DNA from: Undaria pinnatifida
Lineage: Eukaryota; Sar; Phaeophyceae; Laminariales; Alariaceae
DNA length: 64,000 nucleotides
NCBI GenBank assembly: GCA_012845835.1
Contig: JABAKD010000011.1
Coordinates: 9,424,381-9,488,380, forward strand
Direction: 5' to 3'
Shown here: positions 1-12,100 of the stretch, one piece after another
Position numbering within the stretch: position 1 is the stretch's first letter
Layout: the number at the start of each line of letters is the position of its first letter
The notes under the pieces: model-generated
Told to the model about the DNA's origin: nothing
The model's database searches: none
Seen by the model: the letters and a program-made list of their open reading frames with translations, nothing else
Program-made: the position numbers and the translations under genes

Positions 1-1
1 G

Positions 2-124
2 GAGCTGAAGCACAAGCGGTTCTTGCCTCCCACGGATCTGTTGGACCTCGTCACAGGAGGAGTCGCCGCGGCGGTATCGTCGCCGGCAGCAGCACCGGAC
101 CGGCTCGAGAGCGGCGCCCGCGAG
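2..124 (+). CDS. Gene 1 exon (first visible)
   Basis: The frame from base 2 is open for 41 codons, including RFLPPTDLLDLVTGG, and stops at a strong donor (GAG|GTGCGT at 125) in phase 0. The exon's own 5' end lies outside the window. Confidence 0.65.
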
Positions 125-3100
125 GTGCGTGCGAGCCTTTCCGCCATGCAGCACAACACACCGAAGCCCGGTCAATACTGCTGTGCGGCATACGGGATGG
201 AATACGTAACGTTTGTAATGAAGCAGTAAAAGCAGGGATCGGTGTTGTCGTTGTTGTTGTTGTGGTTGTAGTAGTAGTAGTAGTAGTTGTTTAAGCTGCT
301 GCTCGAATGAAGGACCGGTGAATAGGTATGATTCGTGTGAACGAGAAACATAACGTTTTTCATACACAGCATTCCAGAGGGAAAAGCGTTGAATACAGCA
401 GTAGTAACAGCCTGTGGGATAGTCTACTGCTACATACGTACATACATTCAAACATACAATGTCGTCTTATATTAGGTTATGACTCATGAAAACTTACTAA
501 AAACGAGCGACCGATGAGTAGTGTTGAGGTATCAGCGTGGCATTAGTCCGTTTGACCACTTGCAGAAGGTTAACCGATAGCTTTCCCAAACTAAGCCTTA
601 TAACACCACCTCCCCCTGAAACGGCGGGATACCAGGTCGGCCGTATTATTTTCGTTTTTCTTAGTCCTGCCGGCACCCCCCCCCGCCCTGTGCCGGGCCA
701 GGATTCGGGTGTTCACGCCGCCATCTGAGGCGCAGGGCAGACCTGCCGACGCCCTCCTCAGCCCAGAGCCGGGGGGCGACCAGGGTACCCCTGTTCGCGC
801 ATAACGTGGTACAGGGCTATATTTGTGACTGTGTTATATGTTTCTTCTTTTTTTGTGTTTCTCCTACTACTTGTTTCGGCCAAACACTCCTCCCCCTCGC
901 GGGGCTGTAAGTGGTGTCACCTTCCATTCCGGGTGTTTGTCGTTTCCTCGTCTAACCCCCGCCATCCATGCCAATGATCCGCGGGAGGGTTTTGGCGTGA
1001 TTTCTCCCTTGTACTAGCGCCTGCGTCCCCCTTCCTTTCGACAAAGGTTTGCCTTGCCATAGTGCCTTTTCAGTGGTTTGTTTGCCGTAGAGCCTTTTCT
1101 ACCCCCCCCCCCGCCACACGGCGGTACGCGAAAGGTTTTTGATGGGTGGTTTGCCTTGTTGTAGGGTCTGCGTGCCCTTCAACTGCTGTTCTTCGCGTTT
1201 TCCTGGCTCCATAGCCAGGCCGCTAGAGGTGTGGAAGTGGGTTTTAAGGAGCCGCATCTTCGACTCATGGTCTAGTTCGTAAAACCGGAGTTTCCCCGAA
1301 TCTCCCATATTTCTGCCTATGCGGCTCATCAGGGTGGGCTAGTGTTAAGGTACGGCCTTGAAAGTTCGGCAATTATCTGATTTGATAGGTAATTGGCCGT
1401 TTTCGTATGATATGTTGACGTTATCTATTAGGGGGTAGTCAGGAAATGAAACCGAGGCATGCGCCTCGGCTCTCCGTTGCTATCCGGGGCTCTCAGTTGC
1501 TACTAAAAAAAAGAAAAGTGTGAAAATGCTTAGTTTGGGTAAGCTATTGGTTAACATTTCGCACGTTGTCAAACGGACTAATACCCCACTCATTCCTTAA
1601 CAAGTGGCGTCGTCGACAGACCATGTTTTTTTCTGGGTCGCGGGTTCAAATCCCACAATCCACAATACTAAACTTTTTCAGACTTTCCCCATGTCGAACT
1701 TGAAAAATACTCTCCCTGGTATCCCCAGGAAATGAAACGGCTTGTTGTGGGTAAATGATAGGTCCGCGCGTATAATATCCGGCCGACCTGCTATGCAGTC
1801 GTTTCAACGGGGGAGAGTGTTATAAGGCTTAGTTTGGGTAAGCTATTGGGTAACCTTTTGCAAGTGGTCGAACGGACTAATACCCCACTAATACATTAAC
1901 AGTAGTACGCAGATTGCGAAAATGAGTATCGGCCCTAAATTCGTCGAACTCACGGCTGGCGTTGTTAGATTTTTTTTTGTAAAATAGCATTAATACACGG
2001 CTTCGGCCGCACGGTGTAGTCCGGCCGGCTGAGACAAGGGGACGTGCGTCCGACGTGCAACGGAAGGATATGTGCGACACGCGCGTATCTCGTATCTACC
2101 TGTAAAATACTCGTACGTGTTGTGCTGTCTGCACCTCCTACGGTAACAGGATTACCTGGTACCTCCGTTTTCCATGCCGTGTTTAGGCCAATCGTAGATC
2201 CGAGTTGCCCTGTACGTACCTCACTCATGATTGGAATTGGATATATATTTTTTGCGGCGCAGCGGTAAAAAAAAAGCATTCCCATGGCGGTGCGTTTTGG
2301 CAAACCGTACGCGTTGAACGCACACAAAAATTGGGACCGCAAATAAACAGGGTAATGGCCGCTCGCGCAAGTGGTACCGAAGCGCCGAAAAAGAACAGGG
2401 CATTTCACGGGTATAAGATCACTTCTCGCGGGTCAGATCTAGTCAGGGTGACCCGGCTCGACCCGGCCTGTGACACTTGAAAACCTGCCTGACCCGACCC
2501 GACCCGACCCGACCCGACCCTACCGTTTCCGACCGTACCCGACCCGTGATATTTCGAACACCTCCTGACCCGGCCCGACTTGACCCGTGAGGTTTTTAAG
2601 CCCTCCTAATCCGACTCGAAGGCCGGATCGAGTCAGGGTGACCCGGCTCGACCAGTTACACTTGAAAACCTTCCTGACCCGACCCGACCCGACCCGATCC
2701 GTGATATTTCGAACACCTTCTGACCCGACCCGACTTGACCCGCGAGGCTTTTAAGCCCTCTTGATCCGACTCAAAGGCCGGATCGAGTCAGGGTGACCTG
2801 GCCCGACCCGTTACACTTGAAACCTGCCTGACCCGACCCGACCCTACCCGATCCGTGATGTTTCGAACACCTTCTGACCCGACCCGACTTGACCCGCGAG
2901 GCTTTTAAACCCTCTTGATCCGACTCAAAGGCCGGATCATGACCCTTGAAAAGCCCTGACAAAAAATGGGCCTAAACGTGACCTCCCCGCCGCAGCCTTT
3001 GTGCGCTGCACGGCGGTGTTCCTTAAAAGACACGATAGATAACGATACACACTATTTTTTGTTCCCCTCCCTTTTCCGACGATGTGTTGCGTAGATGATG

Positions 3101-6100
3101 CCGTTCCGATAGAAATGGAATAATCCTCTTCTTCAACGACGATCGATGATAAGATCGCGCTTTCAAGTTGCTCGTCATGTGAAATAGAGTTTTGCAGTTT
3201 TGACCCCGAAAAGGGCAGTAGACTGCTTGAACTGCGTGATATTCACGAAATAGCGTGGAAGCAATTCAATTTTCGCTGCTGGGCGTGTTCGTATTTGTCC
3301 TACCCCCCCTCCCACCACTACCACCCCCACCCCCCCCCTGCCACCCCGTTTTTGCCCGCATATATTAATAGGCCACGGCCCCCGACGATCGCAACAGCGA
3401 CCGCAACATCAGGGGAAAGTTTATGGCGGCGATGGCTAAACCTACCGCCGGTGCCGACGACTTTGTCGAAGATTTGGCTCCCTTTATGGAACTATTACGC
3501 AGCAGGCGAGCGGCGGCGCCGCCGGGCCGCGGGGGGGGGTGGGGTGCCGGTGGTGAGAGCGTGCGAAGACCGACGGTACGAGTCGTCGCTGCGACAGCAG
3601 TCGCAGCAGCAGCGACATCGACAGCGACAGCAACGACGACGACGGCGACGAGGATGGCAGCGGTTCCTGCTACTACTCGTACGGCTGCTGGGTCCGCGAG
3701 GCCACCGGAGCTGCCAGGCCCGTTGCCTGGTGCGTGCATTTGATCCTTTTAGCTCTGCACGCCCGCCATGGGACAAACTCCTTGTAATCAGACTGTTACC
3801 CAGGAAGATAGCAATCGTGACCCAGTAGACTTGCTCCGGCGCCATAATATATGCGCGTACCACTTTCAACTTGTTTTACTTTCCCTGGAGTATTCTTCCA
3901 CTCCACATTGACTGGAGTCCTGTCCTGTGACGCCACGGACTTGATTATGCGCGTTAGTGTGGGAACACCAACACCACCAACAAAACAGCTGTTAAAAAAA
4001 CTAAGGGAATTTCTACCACAGTAGGTAGTGTTTTTTTTTATCGTGGATTCTGATCATCACGGTTCCGGCCGCGAGGATGTCTTTTAGGAGTTGAAAGAGG
4101 GGGTAACGTAGCCCCCGTTCCCCGCCGCCCCTACCATCGCCTACTAGCATTACGCGTACAGCAAGCTCCTATTCATTTATGCGATCCATGCCCCCTTTAC
4201 CCGCCTCCCTACCCCCCCCGATTGCACTACTTACAGGATATACATGATGAAATAATGCATTCCACAGCTGTCCGATATTGTCCCCCTCAAAAACGGGTTA
4301 TTGATGGTTTCCGTGTGCACAGATCGATCAACACCATCCTGTTGACCCTGGGGTACAAGGTAGTTCTGAGGGGAGTCGCCGACCTGTATCCTTAGACTAA
4401 TGAGGACACACGCCCCAGTAATACGCGCGATCGGAGTAACACACGCAGCTTGCAAATAAATATGAGTTTCGACGAAAACTTTGATCTCACAGCTGCATGA
4501 AGTGTATTTTTTATAACATACGAAAGGTCTGCGTATCTCTGGGCGAATTAGAAAAGGGTCTTCTTGCAGAAAAACACTGGCATTGTGTGTGGCCCCGCTC
4601 CTCGTGCTGACGCATACCACGACAGAGGTGCATCCATTTTACTCTATGAAACCCCTCCCTTGTTGGAATCGCCCTATCTCCACCTCATGCACAAAAACTG
4701 TTTTTTTGTAAGAAAAACGAAAGAGTGCAACCTGATGCCAAATGCGTGCTACGATAAAGGTACACCATTTTTTTTCTATTTCGGAGATCCATTGTTAACA
4801 GGTGTAAATGCCTATGGGGTCATAGCTCTGTCAATTCTTCGTCGATGACGGTAAACGATAGCTTGGATTGTTTGCATAGGCCTTACGGTCACGGCACAAA
4901 AACAAAAATTAAAAATGTGATGTTCTGGCCGAGATATTGCAAAAATTATGAGAAATTTCCGGTGAATTTTTTGCAACATGATAAGGCATTTACCCCTGTT
5001 AACACTGGATCTCCGTAATAATACTACCCCTCAATTTGGGAGGTTAAGACACGCCCTTCTTAACCCAAAAACTGGTTTGGACAAAAACAAAACTGCTGAC
5101 CGGATGAAAACTCCCATGGCCTAGGTATGAGGCGAGAGTCACGCAAAAATAAAATGGGGCGTATTTCCGACGATGATTTTGGGTTAAGGAGCCCCGTCAT
5201 TCAGAAACTGTGTTTCACACGAAAAGTGATGCCTGATGTCTCTATCGCAGCATGCGTCGCCAACAAATCTGTGGCCTAGGTTAAACGAAAAAAATCACGT
5301 TTCAAAAACAAGGATTGGCATTCCAACGATTGTGGGCGTGAAGTAGCCTCGTGTGAAGGAGTCGTGGTGCCGGAAGGTGGGAGGGAAAGGACGCAGGGGT
5401 ATCAGCTTTGCCTGGAGACAGCACCGGTTCTTCTTTATAGATTTCTCATTATTATTGGCATTGAGCTATGAGAAGCTCGAAGAGACAGGAAAGGAGAAGG
5501 AGGAGGAGGAGGAGGAGCAGGAGTGAGAGCACGGGGATGGGGTGAAGCTCACAGAGTTCGCTTCACCCCAGCATTGCTGCTTTCCTTGCTCTCTTCTGAA
5601 CCTTTACCTATGGAACGCACAAGGAACGTTCTCCTAGATGTTCTATATTCTCATGAGCGCCTAACGCGCTTACTTCTATCTATCTTGTCCAGAGGAGGAA
5701 CGTTCCATTCCCGAGAACGCTCTTGTGGTATAAACTAGCTAGATTGTACGGGTTATCCGCTTCACTCAGAATATTCCGTTTAAGAGAACCTTCTTGTGGC
5801 CAATAGGCCATAACTCTGCAGGCTATCTTACCGAATCTATTGCCAGCTATGCTGACACTCTATTACATTAGCCCACCCTGAATAGTTGTATGTGTAGATT
5901 GCCTTGCAATCAAAGGATAAACATCCAGAATTGTGAAGGGGATCGAAGATGCGGCTATTCGAAACAAACGAAAATGAGGCTATAGATTCCCCCACACCTC
6001 GTAATATTGAGGCTTAAACGCCTCATTGCAAGATATACAACCCTATGAAGGCGCTCTCATTCAAGAAACGGTTTTAGTCGAGAAGTGGTATACCATACGT

Positions 6101-9100
6101 CTATCGTAGCACGCGTCTGCTTCCGTCGACGCCAATTGTGAGGTGGGCTTTTTACGGGTCAGGCCTCTTGTCGCGGGTCGGGTCGGGTCGGGTCAGGGTA
6201 TCGACCCGACCATGACCTGACCTGATTCGACCCGTGATATTGGAAAATCTCCTGACCCGACGCGACCCGACCCGTGAAACCTCTTGACCCTACCCGACTC
6301 GACCCGAGAGAGTTTAGAGACTTCCTAACCAGGCCTGTGGGTGGAATTATGACCAAAGAAAAGCAGTGTATGTTTACCTGGGCTACCAGCTGCTCTGGCT
6401 ATCCCGTTGGCTAGAGATACCCCGTCGCAACCACCGTCAGCCGGAAGCCCCCCCGGATAGCTGTGCTTTCGTTTAGAGAGATACACTGCAGCCACTGAGC
6501 TAACAGTCAGTGCTGGGCGCGTGTTTTCGATAGAGCTACGATGAAAAGCACATTTAGATCATCGGGGCTAGTCAACTAAGGTCCTACTGGCACCCAGTAC
6601 ATCGTACGTCGTGTTGAGTGCGTGTTTACGATGTTTTTTCGTTACATACCCTAACAGTACCTAGGCCATGGGATCGTCTTGTTGAACTTTTTTGTTTTTC
6701 GCTGGGAATCATCCCTCGCTCTGTAGGGATGCAGCAAAAGTTTCTGGGCGCCGCCAAAACATTTGAGGAGCCCAATACCCCCAACCGAAACATGGCTTCC
6801 GGAGACATTCGCTCGCCCGGGGACCAACGTTGCTATGAGGTAGTCCTGAAACAGGCAAAACAGGCATACCCGTACACAGTAAAAGCGTCGAGACTAACTG
6901 GTAGCTCCGCACTTGAGTCGGAGCTCAACCGACCAGAACGTGCAACCCGTTCGGTGGGATGACTCGTCATACGCTGACTTTCTGGGCGCGAGGTACGAAG
7001 CTCTTCAAGTGGCCGCCGTCCTCGTCAGAGAAAACGGTTGGTGCTCCCCCATCGTAGCGTGCATGTGTCGCGCTGACTGTGGTTTCAGTGCTCGTGGTGC
7101 ACACCTAACACCGTTCTTTCTTCATACTCGTCCAAACCTCCCCCCGTCTTTCCTCCCCGTCTATTTGGGGGGGGGGGGCGAGGGGATTTTTCCGTCGCTG
7201 TTGCGGCAACCAAAAAAAAAATCGGCATGCCAACCGCTGCAGACAGCAGTACAGTACAGGACACCTATACAAAAAGAAACAGGATTTACTGACCCAGGCT
7301 TGGTTTCTTATTTGGGAGAGGGTTCGTTCTACGCTAACTTTCGGTATTACGGCTCCCGGGCTTACTGTGTTCCTTGTTAATATCGACCTGCTTTTCTCAT
7401 CACCCTTGTTCTTATTGAGTGTCCTGTTTTCTGCATGTTAGCCAACTGGCTGGCGCTGTGTTGTTTTTTGTCAATCTGCCAACGACTCCGTTTGTCAAGA
7501 TATTGTTTCGTTTGGGGCTAGAGGGGGGGGGGGGGGAAGGTTGACTGATCACCCACACACACAAACCAACGCTTTCATACACCACTTCTGTTTCCCGTCG
7601 TAAACCCCTCGAAATGTAAAAATCAACCAACCCGCAAGAACGGGACAAAACCAACAACCGAAACGTTTTTATGTGATACCAGGCAAATGGAAACACACAC
7701 AATGAGCGCCCCCAAGCGTTGACTTTGTCTCTATTAGTAGTAGTATCAAATGCGCGCTCCGATGGAGGCATTAAGGTATACCACTTTCTGGCAATTTTCG
7801 TGCTTTTCTGAACGACAGGGCTCCTTAGCCCAAAAATCGTCGGAATTAATACGTACCATTCTTGTTTTGCAGAGCTTCTTCACGGGTCGTGACCCGGCCC
7901 GCGGGTCGGAACAGGAGGATTTCAAAAGCTCGTGGGCCGAGTCGGGTTGGGTCAGGGAGTGTTGGAAATCTCACGGGTCGGGTCGGGTCGGGTCGGGTCG
8001 GGTCGGGTCGGGTCGGGTCGGGTCGGGTCCGGTCCGGTCGGGTCGGGTCACGACATTTTCAAACATATCACGGGTCGGGACGGGTCACCCGACCCTGACC
8101 CGATCATCCGACCCGCGAGCCATACGATCCGACCCGTGAAAACCCCTGTTGTTTTGCAATATGTTTTTGTTGTTGTTGTCGTGCCTAGGCCATGGGTTGC
8201 TTCATCGGGTTGCACTTTCAGCTTTACTCAAGAGTCAGTTTTCGCGCCAGAGGGACATACTGTTAATAGTATACAGCTCCTCATCAGGTCAGGATCCTCA
8301 GAAACAAAAACTGCACCATTCACCTCAGCAAGCGTCCATAGGAACGGTGCCCAGTTTTTGACTGGGATGCGCGTGGTCAACGGTCAAATGATTTAGGCAA
8401 GCAACAACCAGCACGCACCCCACAATTTGTTTTTGGTGCTTCTATGAGGAGTAGAAACGATGCCCCGTCTCATAAGGGATGCGTGGTCAATGGTTGGATG
8501 ACTAAGGCAAGCAACTAATGAGTGCGCCCCCCGCCCCCCCCCCTCCCTCGATACACGCTCCCCATTCGCTTGATATACCCCCTCTTTTCGTCTTACTTTT
8601 TTGGCGGCCACCGTGATGGTTATCGAGTTAGATCATATTGTGCGAGGTGGAGAACCCTAACTCTCGCTCAAGGGGAATGATCGTATCACGTAGTGTGAAC
8701 ATGGTGAGGCATCCACGAGGCAGTTACATAGTAATAACCATTGCTGTCTCTGGAGTGGCCACACCAGAGAACAAAGTGTAACTCATTGGCGCCGTCGTCC
8801 ACAAGCAAGAAAGTAGGCACAAGATGCCGAAGTCCGTCTTACGAGCGGTTCTTGGAAGGATGCAGTTCACCCTTCATGCGACTTGCCGAACACCTCACGG
8901 CGCTTCGCGCTTGGTACAAGCAATGTCTGCCTGGTTGGGGAAAACCCGACATGCTCCGTCCCGGCAAAGTAGGGATACGAGGGTCTATGGTCATACGATT
9001 ACGGCCATGCGCAAACTGAGTACACCCCCCTCCCACCCGCCCCTCGCCAGGGGTCGAAGAAGTCGCGGTCGTTGACGGCCCGGAAACTACGGCCGCCGCT

Positions 9101-12100
9101 GCTGCTGTGCGAGAAGCCTCCAACACCAACGCCCTGCCGGCCACCCTGCCTATCACCACCGTCAAGCCTGAGGACAGACGCCTGTTGTTTCATTCGAACA
9201 ACATCGGCAGCAACCGGTACGGTGGCGGCGGGGGCGGCGGCGGTGGTGAGGGTACTGCTACAGGCGCGCACCGCGCTTCAAGGGCTCCCGAAGCGCGGCG
9301 ACCGACTCCCTGCTACGCTCGAGGGACGCTGGCGGCGAGCGGTGCCCCCTGCCGGAGAAGGTGCATCATAGAGTTATACAGTACTAGTAGTTCTATCAAG
9401 TACTATTTAGCCCTTTTTTAACTGCAAAACATGATTCCACCCTAATCGGAAGTAGATTGTCTTCAAGAACGTGAGTGCTTTGCGAAAGGAATTGGACGGA
9501 CTTTGCTACATATACACCGTGTGTTAACCCGATGCTTTCCGCGCGTTCTACCACCGCTAATAGCGGTGGTCGGTGCCTCTCTCGGGGAGATTCATCTACT
9601 GCTGAGCTAGCCGCAGCAATAGCTCAGTCGGTGGCTCTCTCGACGAGTAACGAGCAATCTTGGGGACTAAAACAGAGAAACAGCCGCTGTTTGCGTTTTG
9701 TGCTATTTACGCGATAGCCTACTACTACCTGGTTCTAAACTTCTCCGTCAGACCGGCTAGAGTACTGAATTAGTTCGGGTTTAACCAAGAAATCGGCCGC
9801 TACTTTGCTTGTTGGTCAGAAGGGACAACAACATTACTTTGTTTATCCTTCCGAGACATCAGAGGGGCGAAAAAGGTCGAAAACAGATTACTAACAACAC
9901 TATAAATGACGAGTTTCGGCGCCAGCTGAACAAAGGCAACGCAGCTAGAAGACAAGAAATTTGTGTGTCTTTATGTCGGACTCGATTGCAAGGAAGTTGG
10001 TTGTACGGCACGTGCTTAGCATGAACTATCGCATGCTGCACACTCGCACTATGACAAAACATCACTTACCGTGTGTTTCGTCGCTACGCATGGGTGCCCG
10101 TTACTTAATCCTCGAAGCTTTGACGGGATTTCCTTGTGTGGTCGATGCTGGGGTACGGGACTACCCCAGTAGATACGCATATAGTCCATGAATATATATG
10201 TGTGAATTATTGAGCTCCTCTAAAGCAGATATGTAGACATCACAAAGGGCAGCCCTGGCTTCACCACCACAACGCAAAATACCGGCATCCCAGTATCCCG
10301 CTGCGATACAGCCAACCTACCATTGGAACTCTCGAAAATAATCACTCCGTAAAGGTGAAGAGCTGTCGCATGCTCTGTATACGAGTCGTTCTGCGGCAGC
10401 CCCCCCAACATTTCTTTGACGAAATCGCTGGTTTTTAAACCAGCGGCCGGCCGTATCTCCTGAAATATGGTGCTCCTTGCTCCCCTGACGTCATGGTCCA
10501 ATGATGATAGTCCATTGCAAACAACAGAACATGTGAAGAATGTTGTTTTCATAGAGTGTCCCTTCCTCTCGTCGGGCAGCCATGATGAAACGTTCGTTAG
10601 AGAAAATCGCTGGGTTTTTTGGGGGGGCTATCGTAGAATCAGTTATTACGTGCATATCGCCCACTCGTGTGCAACTTGTGCCCTGCATCGCGATTCGCGT
10701 CATGCTTCCAGGAAATTGCGAGGGCGCGTGGAGGGGTGCGATTCACTTTCCGGCGTGGCCGATTCTATGCTCAGGCTCTGCCCCGCGCTCGAAGCTCGCA
10801 TCTCGGACCTTCGCCGGGATAACACCGCCGCGGCTCAGTTCATGAGCAAGGCGCAGGTACATCCTAAGCGTTGATCGATTGTTGTGTGCTTGTAAGTGTT
10901 GATGAATGTGAGTCGACTTTGTGCTTGTGTTAAGACATAGACCATAACCGCTCGCATAACAATCAGTTCGGTGCGCGAAGCAATAATTGTGTTCATTCGC
11001 CGATTATTGCGGTTTCACATGTTGAAGTGAAGTGTTTTTTTGTGCTTTCGTCTGTGGTTATGGGATACACCGCAACACAACAACCGACGACGAGCTAACA
11101 GTCGGCGGCTGGTTGTTGTTGGCTCGGTGGCTATATTATAGTACATCTCTAGTATAACTGAAAACACTTGAAAAAAGTTTTTTTTGCGCCAGGCTCCAAT
11201 TATTTTATGAGGCAGGATGTGTCCTACCCCAACTTCATCGGCTTCCCCATTTTGCGAACTTCGTGAAAAACGCAAGATCATCCCCCCCCAACCGCAACAA
11301 TACCGACTCTTACATGCCCCCCCACCCTCCCTACGCCTCCTCCCCCCCCCTCCCCCTCGCTATCCCCCCCCCCCCGGCTATGACCCCCCCCCTTTCCCCT
11401 GCAACGCTACCGGGTTCCCTATTTTGTGAACGTTGCTACTTCTCTCGCGCGCAAAACACTACTACGTGATTATTATCAGGCAGCGAGTTGGCTGAAGGAC
11501 AGGAGGCCCGAGGGATTGATGGTTTCTCACAACCGTGCGGTGTCCGCCTTGGAAGGAGTGGAGCTTTCCTCGCTAAGGTAAGACCGAGGGCCCACATGCA
11601 TTTTCTTTTTTTCAAGCTTCGCCTTCGTACAGCACAAGATACCTACATACAGCAGTACAATGTAGTACAGTATATGATGGGCTTGCCATTCAAAAACGCC
11701 CCCAATCTAGGCAAAGCTTAAAATTTAATGCGACACCATCCCTGGCCACAGGCTATTCCACACCAGGTTATTTTAAGGGTTAGCGTAGTTTCGCTGCTGG
11801 TCACGATTTACCATTCTAAATTTCTTGGCGTCCTTCAAAAAGTGCCTGACAGATGTGCTTTGTATTTTATTTTGCTTACCCGTGGGCCTGTGCTGTGGGA
11901 AGAAACGGCGGCGGTGGCTCCACCTGCGTTTCTCACCTGGGGACAAAAAAAGGGTCGTTGGACTTCGGTACACCCCGAGCCGGATTTTTTTTTGCATTCC
12001 CACCTAAAGGTATCACCCTGCCTGTGTCCTGGTGGTCGCCTTTGTTAGGTAGGCGTTCTTGGCACTTGCAGTAATTACGTGATTGTTATAAGGCTTAGAG

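Noticed and set aside
2436..2945. Telomere-type repeat
   Set aside because: GACCC units are degenerate, interrupted and intronic, unlike a telomere array.
3295..3869. Alternative plus- and minus-strand ORFs over gene 1 exon 2
   Set aside because: They do not fit the phases of exons 1 and 3.
7862..8396. ORFs made of Arg-Val-Gly-Ser-Gly repeats
   Set aside because: They are translations of the GGGTC array.
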